A stretch of DNA of 64,000 nucleotides, taken from the NCBI GenBank assembly GCA_027577595.1, contig JANBRJ010000019.1, positions 159,977-223,976 of the forward strand, read 5' to 3'. The notes under the pieces are model-generated. The model saw nothing but the letters and a program-made list of their open reading frames with translations, did no database searches and was not told the origin of the DNA. This stretch comes from Coemansia sp. RSA 487. Taxonomy: Eukaryota > Kickxellomycota > Kickxellomycetes > Kickxellales > Kickxellaceae. The translations under genes and the position numbers were made by a program. Below, one piece after another: positions 11,295 to 20,959 of the stretch (position 1 is the first letter of the stretch; every line of letters begins with the position of its first letter).

Positions 11295-11906
11295 TTACTC
11301 TTTTTTCCAGTGGCCGCTTTTGCCACCAGACTTTTCAACAACTCTGATACCGTCGATGGTCATTGACTTTGTCACGGCCTTGCACATATCAAAGACTGTC
11401 AGCGCGGCCACAGAGACAGCAGACAGTGCCTCCATTTCCACGCCCGTTTCGCCTTTACATTTGACCGTGGCTTCGATATCAACGGCGCAATCGAACGGAG
11501 GAGCGTTGGCGTTTTCTGCAAGCTTTAGATCTACCGAGACCTTGGTGAGGTTGATTGGGTGGCACAGTGGGATGATTTGTGAGCATGCCTTGGCGCCCTG
11601 GATCCCGGCCACTTGGGCAACCGTCAGGACGTTGCCCTTTTTGATGCCGTCAGCCTTGATGAGCTCGTAGGTTTCCCGGTGTATCAGTACACGCCCACGA
11701 GCTACCGCCGTTCGCAATGTGGATGATTTTTCGCTCACATCCACCATGTGCGCGTTGCCTTCCCTGTCTACGTGCGTTAGTGACTGTTGTCTTGGTACTT
11801 CCACTGTTCTTTGTGTTGCGTACATGGCTGTTATATATTTAGGCGTCATTGGTGACGTAAGCTTACGGACAAGGATGCGTTTAAACATTTTCTGTTTGGT
11901 AGCCAT
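11295..11906 (-). CDS. Cyclic pyranopterin monophosphate synthase (MoaC / MOCS1B type)
   Basis: The 203-residue protein carries the MoaC fold: LTHVDREGNAHMVDVSEK, IPLCHPINLTKV, GVEMEALSAVSVAALTVFDMCKAV. It converts the MoaA product 3',8-cyclo-GTP to cyclic pyranopterin monophosphate in molybdenum cofactor synthesis. The first 30 residues are basic and look like a mitochondrial presequence. An in-frame TAG lies directly before the ATG at 11906, so this reading starts here unless the ATTTAG serves as a splice acceptor. The MoaA gene lies 474 bp upstream on the same strand. In many eukaryotes the two parts are fused (MOCS1, Aspergillus cnxABC). Confidence 0.92.
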   Translation of the reverse strand: MATKQKMFKRILVRKLTSPMTPKYITAMYATQRTVEVPRQQSLTHVDREGNAHMVDVSEKSSTLRTAVARGRVLIHRETYELIKADGIKKGNVLTVAQVAGIQGAKACSQIIPLCHPINLTKVSVDLKLAENANAPPFDCAVDIEATVKCKGETGVEMEALSAVSVAALTVFDMCKAVTKSMTIDGIRVVEKSGGKSGHWKKE

Positions 11907-12379
11907 CTAAATGCGCGTAGAATATATCATTAAATATGCTATCAATATGGAAATACGGAAAGTACTGACTATGGAGATGGACAGATACAGCAATTTCGGC
12001 TTATAGAGTGGTCAAGATATGTTTTTACTTTTGATATATTTATGGTTTCTTTTACCCATGGTATGACACCAGGATATGATAAACGTAACGTTTGTAGAAG
12101 CAGCAAGTATGCGTTGTTGTGCCCTATTGTTCTATAAAACAAAAGGAACCAGAGAGAACGAACTAATATTTAAAGGTTAAGCAGAGAAAATATTGACTAA
12201 CCACTGTCGAAGCGCGACGGAATTACGCTCTAGAAGTGGCGTTATGGTAGCTGCAAGCTGAATTAGTTTGCACAAAACGTGAAACTGATCGGTTTGCTTT
12301 GCCAAATGAGCTGACATCTATACATCTCATCAGGTCACTATTGATGATATTATTCTGAAAATAGATAAGCACACCAAGG
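11907..12379. other. Spacer between MoaA and MoaC genes
   Basis: This 473-bp AT-rich spacer lies between two same-strand Moco genes and has stops in every frame on the minus strand. It may hold the MoaC promoter, or be intronic in a joint transcript; the sequence alone does not decide. Confidence 0.4.
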
Positions 12380-13576
12380 CTAGCCGCCGATCTTGATCAT
12401 CGGGCGGTTCGGCATATGTGACAAGATATCCAATCCAGCGTGCGCCTGTTTCTTGCGCTTAACAGCGCTGCCTATGGTTCCGACAATCTCATCGTCGGAG
12501 CAGCCGGCACGCATCAGATCGCGCAAGCTGACCTCGGTGTTTCCAAACAAGCAGACCTTGAGGTTCCCGTCGGCCATAACGCGTACACGGTTGCACGATG
12601 AGCAAAAAGAGTGCGTCATCGATGTAATGAAGCCGAATTTGCCCTTATACCCGTTGATCCTGTAGCCCTTGGCCGTATGGTTGGACTCGAGTGGCAGTGT
12701 GTGGATATTGTCGGCTCCGTAGGTAGATGCAAGCCGGTCGAGGAGCTCGCGGTATCCAACCATCTTACGCCTACCCCACCGGTTGCCATCAAACGGCATG
12801 TACTCGATGAACCGCACGTCGATATCGTCGTCATGTGTCATTTCGACAAAGTTGGGCACCTCGTCGTCGTTCTGGCCACGCATAACAACCACATTGAGCT
12901 TGACGAAATCAAACCCCAGTTTGCCGGCATCTGCAACAGCCCTCAGCACGTGCTCGCATCCCTTGCGCCTAGTCATCAGCTCGAATTTGCGAGGATCGCG
13001 CGTATCCAGCGACACGTTGAGGCCGTCCATGCCGGCCTGACGCAGCAGCGGGAGCTTGCGCCGCAACGCAATACCGTTGGTGGTCATTGCTATTTTGCGC
13101 AGCCCCAGCGGCCGGAGCTCGTTGAGACCCTGTACTAGGTCGACAATGTCCTTGCGCACCGTGGGTTCACCGCCAGTCAGCCGGATCTTGTCCACGCCCT
13201 GTAGCACAAATATGCGCGCAAGGCGGATGATCTCTGGCGTTGTCAGGAGATGCTCGTTGGGAGTCAGGTCAATGCCCTCCTCAGGCATGCAGTAGTGGCA
13301 CCGCAGGTTGCATCGCTCGGTAATGGATATCCGCAGGTAGTTGTGGAACCGGCCAAACAGATCGGTCAGCACTGGCCGGTCTTCTGCCTTGCTTGGACTG
13401 CGAAGCGAGTTTCTTGGGGTTGTAGTCGGTTTTGAGGATGTGGCACTGGTGAGATGCCTCTTGCCAGATGCATCACGATGAAGAATGGCTGGTGCTGGCA
13501 GTCTATGTGCGAAATAAAGCGGGGCGCGGGACATCAAAGCGCGAGTGCCCTGAAACGTATAAACACATGGATTCAT
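12380..13576 (-). CDS. GTP 3',8-cyclase (MoaA / MOCS1A type, radical SAM)
   Basis: From the ATG at 13576 the protein has 398 residues. The first 60 (MNPCVYTFQGTRALMSRAPL...) are basic and Ser/Thr-rich, fitting a mitochondrial presequence. The radical-SAM motif is CNLRCHYC, the SAM-binding TGGEPT follows, and the C-terminal 4Fe-4S ligands are in SFCSSCNRVRV...KVCLFG. The chain ends in Ile-Gly-Gly; the terminal GlyGly is the catalytic tail known to be required in human MOCS1A. The reading is open for 63 codons further upstream, but these include a translated GAAA repeat and are unlikely to be coding. Its partner MoaC lies downstream. Confidence 0.92.
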   Translation of the reverse strand: MNPCVYTFQGTRALMSRAPLYFAHRLPAPAILHRDASGKRHLTSATSSKPTTTPRNSLRSPSKAEDRPVLTDLFGRFHNYLRISITERCNLRCHYCMPEEGIDLTPNEHLLTTPEIIRLARIFVLQGVDKIRLTGGEPTVRKDIVDLVQGLNELRPLGLRKIAMTTNGIALRRKLPLLRQAGMDGLNVSLDTRDPRKFELMTRRKGCEHVLRAVADAGKLGFDFVKLNVVVMRGQNDDEVPNFVEMTHDDDIDVRFIEYMPFDGNRWGRRKMVGYRELLDRLASTYGADNIHTLPLESNHTAKGYRINGYKGKFGFITSMTHSFCSSCNRVRVMADGNLKVCLFGNTEVSLRDLMRAGCSDDEIVGTIGSAVKRKKQAHAGLDILSHMPNRPMIKIGG

Positions 13577-14275
13577 TGTGTAGCTCCTCTCTTCTCGACT
13601 GCAGTTTGTTATCAGAATATATAAACAAGGTACTAGTAGAAAGAAAGAAAGAAAGAAAGAAAGAAAAAGAATAAACAAGGCAGGAATAAGATGAAGAGGG
13701 ATTTGCTTCTTGCGAGCGAGCGCCCCTTTGGTTGCTCGTGAGGTTTCATCGATCTCACCTGCCACGACTTACATCCTCCCTGCTGGGGTCACATGTATTG
13801 TGCGCAAATGAAAACGATGAAAAATACTATTAGTGAGATGTCCCTTTCCTCAAGCTGACAGGTCAACCGCCGTTCTTCATGCAAGCTGCGTCAACGGGTA
13901 AGATAAATTGGGAAGGAACAGGGAAGTTTATAACTTTCTCGTTCCAGCAAAATTCTCCGCATCCCGTTAGTCACGACTTTATTATATCCAACAATTTCTT
14001 TCGATTTGCAACAGCAAGTAAACCCCCATCCACAATATTAATGTACCACAACATACACGCCTTTCAGCTGTAAACTGTGGTGTAGATCATACATGCTGCA
14101 TTTGATATTTCTGCCATCTTTGGTTAAAATTGCTACATTCATAAGATGCAATCCATAGCATGGGCTACATATCCTTGGTCTCTCCTCTCCCCTTCAAGTA
14201 CATGTGTATTAAATCGTCTGTTCATTCAAAACAAATAAGCAAACAAACAACGAAATGACACAAGCCGATTGCTTA
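13577..14275. other. Intergenic with GAAA microsatellite
   Basis: The stretch between MoaA (promoter side) and the ProRS 3' end holds a GAAA tract at about 13638-13669 framed by two copies of ATAAACAAGG (13621 and 13671). No gene is seen in the rest. Confidence 0.5.
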
Positions 14276-16858
14276 TTAGTACGAACGACCAAACAATGCG
14301 TAGCGCTTGGCATCCTGGCCACACTGGACGCACTTTGTAACGCCCGGGACGATGGGTTGGTCTTTGGGCTGCTTGAACGGCAAGCACAGGGACTTTGCGC
14401 CCATCGACGGGGCCTTTTCGTCTTCGGGCTCGTCGCCCTGGACGTCCCTGGAGCTGCGGTCCTTGATCTGCTCCTCGCAGTCCTCGCCCTCGCACCACGG
14501 GATAAGAACCAGACACTTGTTGTTGAGTGTCGGGACAAAGTCCTCCCACCGATGGACTGTCTTGATGTGGCTGTCCATGGTGCTCCGTGCCCTGGCAAGC
14601 ATCTCGTCCTGGATGTTGACCATCATCAGCTGGACCGACGACTCGAGCGAATCAAAGGCTATCGGCGCCTTGGCGCCATTGTCTCGCCGCACACCTAGCA
14701 CCGAGTTCTTCTCTAGGTCTTTAGGCCCGATCTCCAGGCGCAGGGGGACGCCGCGCATCTCCCAGTGGTTGAACTTGAAGCCCACAGTGTATCCGTCGCG
14801 CAGGTCGGATTCGGCGCGAACGCCGACGTGCTTGAGCCGGGCCTCGATATTCAGGCAAGCGTCGGTGATCTTGGCACGCTCCTCGCTGCTTGCATCGGCG
14901 GCGAGGCCGCAGGGGATGATGATAACCTGAGTCTCGGCAACGCGAGGCGGCATCACAAGGCCCTTGTTGTCGCCGTGGATCATAACCATGACGCCGATGG
15001 TGCGTGTCGACAGGCCCCACGATGTCTGGTGTACGTGGATCTTGGGCTTATCGTCACCGACAGCATTGGGGTCCTCAACCACAATATTGAACATATTGGA
15101 GAAGTTCTGGCCCAAGTAATGCGACGTGCCGCCCTGGATGCCGCGCCCGGCCTCGGGGATGAAGCCCTCAACCGTGGTGGTTGCATCGCCACCCGCAAAC
15201 TTCTCCTTCTCGGACTTGACACCCTCAACTACGGGCACCGCCAGGAGCTCCTCGTAGACGCGCCGGTACAGCGTCAAGATGTCGCGTACCTCGGTCATAG
15301 CATCGTCCTTGGTCAAGTGCGCACAGTGACCCTCTTGCCACAGGAACTCACGCGTGCGCAGGAACGGCTGTGGGTTTTTGAACTCCCAGCGCACCACGCT
15401 GCACCACTGGTTGATCTTGAGCGGGAGATCGCGGTGCGACCGAATCCACTTGGCAAAGTACGGGTACATAACGGTCTCGGATGTCGGGCGGATGGCCACA
15501 GGCTCCTGCAAATCAGACGATCCAGCCTTCGTCACCCAGGCGACCTCGGGCGCAAAGCCCTCGATGTGATCCTTTTCACGCTCCAGTGCCTTTCCCGAGA
15601 CAAACATCGGGAAATAGCAATTCCTCACGCCCAGCGCCCGGATTCCAGCGTCAAAGAACTGCTGGATCTGCTCCCAGATAAAGTATGCCGACGGGCGGAT
15701 GATATAGCACCCCGAGACGTCGTAGTAGCTCAGCATATCCGAGCGTGTCAGCACGTTCTGGTACCACGCGGAAAAGTCCTCGCTTTTGTTCGCCCCAACA
15801 CCCAACTTGGCCAGGCGATCGGCCTCCTTAGTCTTCTCCTTGGCAGGCGCCTTTGCTGCTGCAGATGCCGCGGTAGACTTCTTCTCTGGCGCTTGGGAAG
15901 GTGCGGGTGCGGCAGCATCGGCTGTGAAATCCATCTCTGTGACGCTGGTGAGCCCATTGACCGATTTGACGAACGCATACAGCGTAGCGGCGGTAATAAA
16001 AACGGTGTGTGCGCTCTGCAGGGGATGCAAGGCGATTGGACCAGCATCAGCAGCCAGCAGCGCTTTATCGATGACCAAACGAACATTGGTGATGTTTTCC
16101 TCGGGAACATTGGCCAATGCAAAGGGAGAAACTACATATCACACAAGCATTGAATCAAGTTAGAGCCCGCGTTGAATATTAGCACAAGAAGGGACTTCAA
16201 GTAAAGAAAAGACTCTTTGATCTTTGGAGCATAGCACGTGCAAACCGTTTTCTACATGCATGCTTTGTGCCTTGCTTTGCTTTGCTTTGCTGGCATATTC
16301 CGCATGCACGCAGAGCAGAAGCGCTTTTCCTGTTTCTGCCATCTCTATGAAAAATAAAGCCATCGCCTCCCCCCGCCCATACAACACACATTCTTGTGCA
16401 GGCAATGATGGCAACAATAGCACACAAAGAAATCATCTAAAGGAAGCCTTTGGGATTATGCAAAGTGAGTCACCACCAGCCTCCATTTACAAACCCAGCC
16501 CTTTCCATTTTTCAAATAGGGCCAACTTACCAGAACCCTTCTGAGTCTTAAAGATGCTGCTCAGCACGTCGTCGCTGGCAAACCGGAGGTCCTTGAGCTT
16601 GAGCTGGGTGCCAATGGCCTTTGCGTTGGTCGCCGAGTCGCTCCTAGCAACAACCACAACGGGAGCGATGGGTTCGGATTTGGGCTGCTTGGGCTTGAAA
16701 ATAAGCGTCTTGGTCAGCTGGTACTTGTCGGGCACCCCGGTGGCGCCAACGAGCGCTTCAGCCCACTGGTCGATCGTCTCAACAGGTGCGTGCTCGACTA
16801 CTGGGTCGTTGAAACCAAGGGAACCAAGCTTGGATACTAGCGCGTTGACGTCTGACAT
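14276..16858 (-). CDS. Prolyl-tRNA synthetase, cytosolic type, two exons
   Basis: Exon 1 (16531-16858) encodes a YbaK/INS-type editing-like domain starting MSDVNALVSKLG; exon 2 (14276-16131) begins within GSVSPFAL, the conserved end of that domain. The 399-nt intron has donor GTAAGT and acceptor TGTAG. Together they make 727 residues. The class II catalytic core shows SGCYIIRPSAYFIWE, RPTSETVMYPYFAKW, WEFKNPQPFLRTREFLWQEGH and GTSHYLGQNFS, then the anticodon-binding domain and the eukaryotic/archaeal C-terminal zinc region (CEGEDCEEQ, CVQCGQ) ending in Tyr. The protein charges tRNA-Pro. The layout (editing-like domain fused in front) is that of fungal ProRS rather than the Glu-Pro fusion of animals. 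Confidence 0.95.
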
Positions 16859-17364
16859 TGTTTTTCCTATTTGTTTGTTTCGGAGATTGTCGTCGGATTC
16901 GAAAAATAAACGGAAAAAAACTTTATAAGCAGGAATGCCAGGTGTTTTATTAATGTTGCAAAAAGGAAGAGAAGCAGAAAGAAAACTTCCATTTACGAAA
17001 ACGTCCCTTTTCTTGAGCATTCCCAATGTTTGCAGCAAAGCCATCTTGAAAATTTTTTTCTCATCTACACCAACAAACGCGAAAAGGAAACTGCCAAATT
17101 GATTGCTGGCAGACCACACAACATACTTGGGGAATCCATAATAGTTCTTTACATGAGACTTCGTACATGTATCTTGTGGATGGTGATATCAACATGCATC
17201 TTCATTCGGTTACATAGTTTAAAATAGTCTGTTTCCACAAAAGGGGTTATTTTTTTCGCGGAGAAGCAAATATAATCTGGGGAAAGTGCGAAAATGTGAA
17301 AAGCTAAAAGGGAGAAAAGTCCCAGCAAAAAAAAAGAAGAAATTTCCCCCTCCCTCACTCCCCA
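16859..17364. other. Intergenic, ProRS promoter side
   Basis: A 506-bp spacer between the ProRS start and the end of the Bur1-type kinase, both on the minus strand. An open reading runs upstream of the ProRS ATG to 17119 but is not family-like. Nothing else was recognised. Confidence 0.5.
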
Positions 17365-19053
17365 TCATCTCCATCCTGAATCAGTGTCGCCGTTGTTATA
17401 GCGGTGACCGCCGCCATAGCTGTTCCGCTGGTAAGGATGGTGTCCATTGGTATTGTTTCCACCCGACGTACTGCGTCGCCCACCCCCGCCATGCCGTGCC
17501 TCGTAATATCCGTCGTTATTCCTTCCCTGTCGTCCGCCACCGCCACCGTACGAATCATCCCGCCTTGAGTAGCGTGTTCTGCTGTTATCGCGCCGCCGGA
17601 CAGGCGAGTACTGCGACTGGTGATGGCCGCTGTACGCCTGCTGTTGGTGTAGCGGCGGTGCCTGGTAGGAGTGGTCGCCACTATGGTCGCCATAGCCATG
17701 TCCGTTATTGTTGGCCCCTGCGTGGTTCGGACCAGGCCTATAATTCTGCGACGTTTGGTTATGCGGCGGTGCATGTGGCGGCTGTAGCTGCTGCTGCTGC
17801 TGCTGCTGCTTCTGCGCACGCTGTTGGTGGCGATGCTTGCGGCGGTCAAGCTCGTGCGAGTGCTCAAATTTGGGCATATCCTCTGGCCGTGTCGGGAATG
17901 GCGAAGTGTAGAACAGCTTGTGCTTGAGCGCAGTGGCCGCATCGGGGCGGCGACGCGGATCCAGCTGCAGCAGCTGGTCCAAGAGATCCGCAGCCTCCTC
18001 GCCAAACCTCATGAACTCGTCGCGTACGCGGCGCGGATAAAAGTTAAAGTCCTCGACTTGCTTGCAGTCCGGCAGATCGCGCCATCCAGGCCACAGCGCA
18101 TCGCTCGGCGACCCACAGACACGCATCACCTGCTCGATCTGATTGAGGTCCGTGCTACCCGGAAACACCGGCTTACCCACAAGCATCTCGGCAAAAATGC
18201 ACCCGACGCCCCACATATCGATAGCCGTTGTGTACTTGCGCTCGCCCAGAAGCAGCTCTGGCGGCCGGTACCATCTGGTCACCACGCATCTCGTCATGTC
18301 CTTTTTGTCGCCAGGAATGAACGTCCGCGCCAGTCCAAAGTCAGCAATGAACAGCTGGCCCTCGTTGTTGATCAGCAGGTTGCTCGCCTTCATGTCGCGG
18401 TGCATCACCCGGCTTGTGTGCAGGTACGCCGTTCCCTCCAGCAGCTGGCGGAGATACAGTTTAATGTGCTCTGGGCGCAAATTAACCTTTGGGTTCTCTA
18501 AGAGCCCCGTCAGATCATGCTCCATGTACGGGAAAACCATGTACACCGATGGCGCGGCGTTAGGCACGTGTGGCTCATGCTTGACAAGCATGTCGGTTAG
18601 CGGCACAATGTTCTGGTGGTTGAGCGATTTGAGAAGCTTTATTTCGCGGATAGCCGTTATCGGCAAGCCCTCCTTCTCGTTGTGCATCAGGACCCGTTTG
18701 AGTGCAACAAATGTACCGGTCGCTTTGTGCACGGCCTTGTGCACCTCGCCAAACGTGCCTTCGCCCAGCTTGGTCGTCAGCTCATAGTCTTCGAACGGCG
18801 AGCATCCGAGAAACTTTTTACCGTCGCGACGTAGCGCTTGCGGCGAGTTTGCCGGATGGCTGCTGCTGCACGAGGACGGACTGACCGGTACTTGCTGTGA
18901 CCCTCCGTTGCTGTTGTGAAGCATGTCTGGTCGTGCCACGGGGACTTGCGTGCGTGCGCCAAAGGAGAGGTCGCGACGGTGTCCGTTCTCGTGTGTGGCT
19001 TCAGCTACGTGTGCTGACGAAACCGAAGGAACTGTCGGTCTGTCGTTGCTCAT
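17365..19053 (-). CDS. CDK9/Bur1-type cyclin-dependent kinase
   Basis: The 562-residue protein has a kinase domain at about 86-385: glycine loop LGEGTFGEVHKA, catalytic Lys in ALKRVL, the cyclin-binding helix PITAIREIKLL (PSTAIRE variant), HRDMKASNLL, DFGLART and a TRWYRPPELLLGE activation-loop end. PITAIRE-type helix plus KEGLPITA points to CDK9/Bur1 rather than cell-cycle CDKs. The C-terminal third is disordered and rich in Gln, His, Gly, Tyr and Arg, with a CAG-type Gln run (17789-17812). CDK9/Bur1 phosphorylates Spt5 and the polymerase II tail with a cyclin T-type partner. The ATG at 19053 was chosen because upstream codons start only at a TTG. Confidence 0.9.
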   Translation of the reverse strand: MSNDRPTVPSVSSAHVAEATHENGHRRDLSFGARTQVPVARPDMLHNSNGGSQQVPVSPSSCSSSHPANSPQALRRDGKKFLGCSPFEDYELTTKLGEGTFGEVHKAVHKATGTFVALKRVLMHNEKEGLPITAIREIKLLKSLNHQNIVPLTDMLVKHEPHVPNAAPSVYMVFPYMEHDLTGLLENPKVNLRPEHIKLYLRQLLEGTAYLHTSRVMHRDMKASNLLINNEGQLFIADFGLARTFIPGDKKDMTRCVVTRWYRPPELLLGERKYTTAIDMWGVGCIFAEMLVGKPVFPGSTDLNQIEQVMRVCGSPSDALWPGWRDLPDCKQVEDFNFYPRRVRDEFMRFGEEAADLLDQLLQLDPRRRPDAATALKHKLFYTSPFPTRPEDMPKFEHSHELDRRKHRHQQRAQKQQQQQQQLQPPHAPPHNQTSQNYRPGPNHAGANNNGHGYGDHSGDHSYQAPPLHQQQAYSGHHQSQYSPVRRRDNSRTRYSRRDDSYGGGGGRQGRNNDGYYEARHGGGGRRSTSGGNNTNGHHPYQRNSYGGGHRYNNGDTDSGWR

Positions 19054-19604
19054 GTATGTGTTGGGTTGATGACAAAGGAGATTGGGAGGTGTGTGGTTGT
19101 TTAAAAGAGCCGCGGGCAATGCAATAAAGATATGGGGGGGGGGCTGAACTGGCTGTCTCTCAGGATGGAGTGCTATACACTTTTGATTCCGTGCGCTTGA
19201 AGCAAGTCGCAATGCCGAGAACTCGAAAAAGAGACACTTTGGATTCTTTTTGGAATTCGCGCTATCCAGGAAGCAAGCGTATGCTTATTCAAAAAGAAAG
19301 AGGATAATATACAATACGAGACAAAGCCAGAAAGCGATAGAAAGAATAAGGCAGTCGCAATTTTAACAAATAAAAGAAAGAAAAGGAGAGAAAAAAGAGG
19401 TTGCTAAAAAAAAGTGGGATAGGCGAATTTTTCTGCTGCGGTTTCATAAAGGCTTTTATTTGACTTTTGGACGACAATTTGCGGAGTATAGAGGCCTTCT
19501 TGCTAGCATCCTTTTTTCTAGCTTTTTTTTTTTCCATCAGAGGCTACTGCATTCTTTTATATTCGACCTACTCTCATCCACAAGAAGCATCAAGTAGCAA
19601 AGCC
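19054..19604. other. Intergenic, divergent promoter Bur1-type kinase/HEN1
   Basis: A 551-bp region between divergently read genes, holding a G9 run near 19134 and several A/T-rich tracts. No gene or element was recognised. Confidence 0.5.
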
Positions 19605-20609
19605 ATGGCGCCACACTTCTTCCCGCCAATGTGGGAGCAGCGGCGCATCTGCATTGCCCGCGTGCTGTACGACTATGGCGCGCAGAGCGTTCTGGAGGTC
19701 GGGTGCGGCGAGGGCAACGTGTTGACATTCCTTGTGCCTCCGGCGCCAGATAACCGGCAGCCGATAATTCACCTGTACGGGGTGGACATCCGCAAAGATT
19801 CGTTGGTGGCTGCGCGCGGCCGGCTGGTCCCGGAAGCACACGACTACCGAAGCATGCGCAAGGACGAGCTGCGCATCGAGCTGTACCACGGCGACGCCAC
19901 GGTGCGCATTGCTTCGGTCAACGCCGACGCTGTCGTTTGTACCGAGGTTATCGAGCATGTCGATGAGTGCACAGGCGTGCCGGCGCTCACCAGCGTTGTC
20001 CTGGGTGCGTACCGCCCGCGCCTGGCCATATTCACAACGCCAAACGCCGAGTTCAACGTCAACTTTGCGCCGCTCAACTACGGCAAGCCCGATGCAAAGT
20101 TCCGCGACGAGGACCACAAGTTCGAGTGGACACGCGCGCAGTTCGCGGCGTGGGCCGAGGATGCTGCCGCCCGCTTCGGATACTCGGTCGAGCTGCTTCC
20201 CATTGGCGTGAAAATGCGCAACGCCGGCGCTGACTTTGTCGAGTGCGGCGGGTGCACACAGATGGCAGTCTTTGAGCGGAAGGAAGTGGCTGCTTCGGCC
20301 GAGCAGACGGAAGCCGGGTGCAGAGAGCCTGTGCTGCTGGACGCCATCGAGTACCCAACACATGGCAGGATGCAGGAGCTGGTGTTCGATACAGTTCGCT
20401 CGATGGGCGATGCGCAGGCCTCCTTCCAGTCGAACGACCTGTGGGCAGTCCTGGGCATCAGGCAGCAGTTCAGGCACCGGAGTGCACTCGAGACATGGCT
20501 GCAGGCGAACTCGGGCTACGCTTCAAGCATGCTTACCAAAACCAGAGCAAAGAACGGCACGGCTTGCTACTCCATTCCCCAGGAATACCGGGCGAAAATG
20601 CTGCAATGA
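19605..20609 (+). CDS. HEN1: Small RNA 2'-O-methyltransferase HEN1
   Basis: The 334-residue protein opens with FFPPMWEQRR, the HEN1 lead motif, then the SAM-binding VLEVGCGEGNVL. The manganese ligands specific to HEN1 are visible: CTEVIEHVDE gives Glu, Glu and His, and EDHKFEWTRAQF gives the second His after TTPNAEFNVNF. HEN1 methylates the 2'-OH of the 3'-terminal nucleotide of small RNAs, protecting them from tailing and decay. The chain corresponds to the catalytic domain form found in animals and fungi, without the plant RNA-binding domains. ATG at 19605 sits in a good context (AGCCATGG). All catalytic residues are present, so activity is expected. Confidence 0.93.
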   Translation: MAPHFFPPMWEQRRICIARVLYDYGAQSVLEVGCGEGNVLTFLVPPAPDNRQPIIHLYGVDIRKDSLVAARGRLVPEAHDYRSMRKDELRIELYHGDATVRIASVNADAVVCTEVIEHVDECTGVPALTSVVLGAYRPRLAIFTTPNAEFNVNFAPLNYGKPDAKFRDEDHKFEWTRAQFAAWAEDAAARFGYSVELLPIGVKMRNAGADFVECGGCTQMAVFERKEVAASAEQTEAGCREPVLLDAIEYPTHGRMQELVFDTVRSMGDAQASFQSNDLWAVLGIRQQFRHRSALETWLQANSGYASSMLTKTRAKNGTACYSIPQEYRAKMLQ

Positions 20610-20959
20610 AAAAGCGCCCGCTTGAAAGCTCTCTGTCGTTGCTTACACGGCGGGCGGGACGGACGGGATGATACATACGCACGGTGCAGCGAGAGGGCAT
20701 GATCATAACGCCAAGCACGTGCCTCCTCTTGCAACTCGCGTTTTGCAAATGCCCACCAGTTCTCGTGCCTTTTTTACCCACTTGTACTTTACCTTTTCCC
20801 TTTTCTTTGTGCACTCTTTTGCTGTTCTTTTTCTGTATTTTCATCACTTCAAACCCCTTCTCTGTTTCCAATTCCACCTCTCTTTATATGCTCTGCTTTG
20901 CTGCTGACGTAGCTAATCAGTATATCCTTTCTTTTCTATTCCACTTGTAATTCCTCAAG
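20610..20959. other. Intergenic, ATG18 promoter
   Basis: A 350-bp spacer between two plus-strand genes. It is pyrimidine-rich ahead of the ATG18 start and holds no recognised feature. Confidence 0.5.

Noticed and set aside
13621-13680. Direct repeats ATAAACAAGG around the GAAA tract as target-site duplication
   Set aside because: Only 10 bp in AT-rich DNA with a microsatellite between; no element ends, so replication slippage or chance is enough.
13577-13765. N-terminal extension of MoaA with a hydrophobic Phe/Leu stretch
   Set aside because: The stretch is a translated GAAA microsatellite; the downstream ATG gives a normal mitochondrial presequence.
14765-16153. 462-codon plus-strand reading
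   Set aside because: Antisense to prolyl-tRNA synthetase, whose minus-strand motifs are unmistakable.
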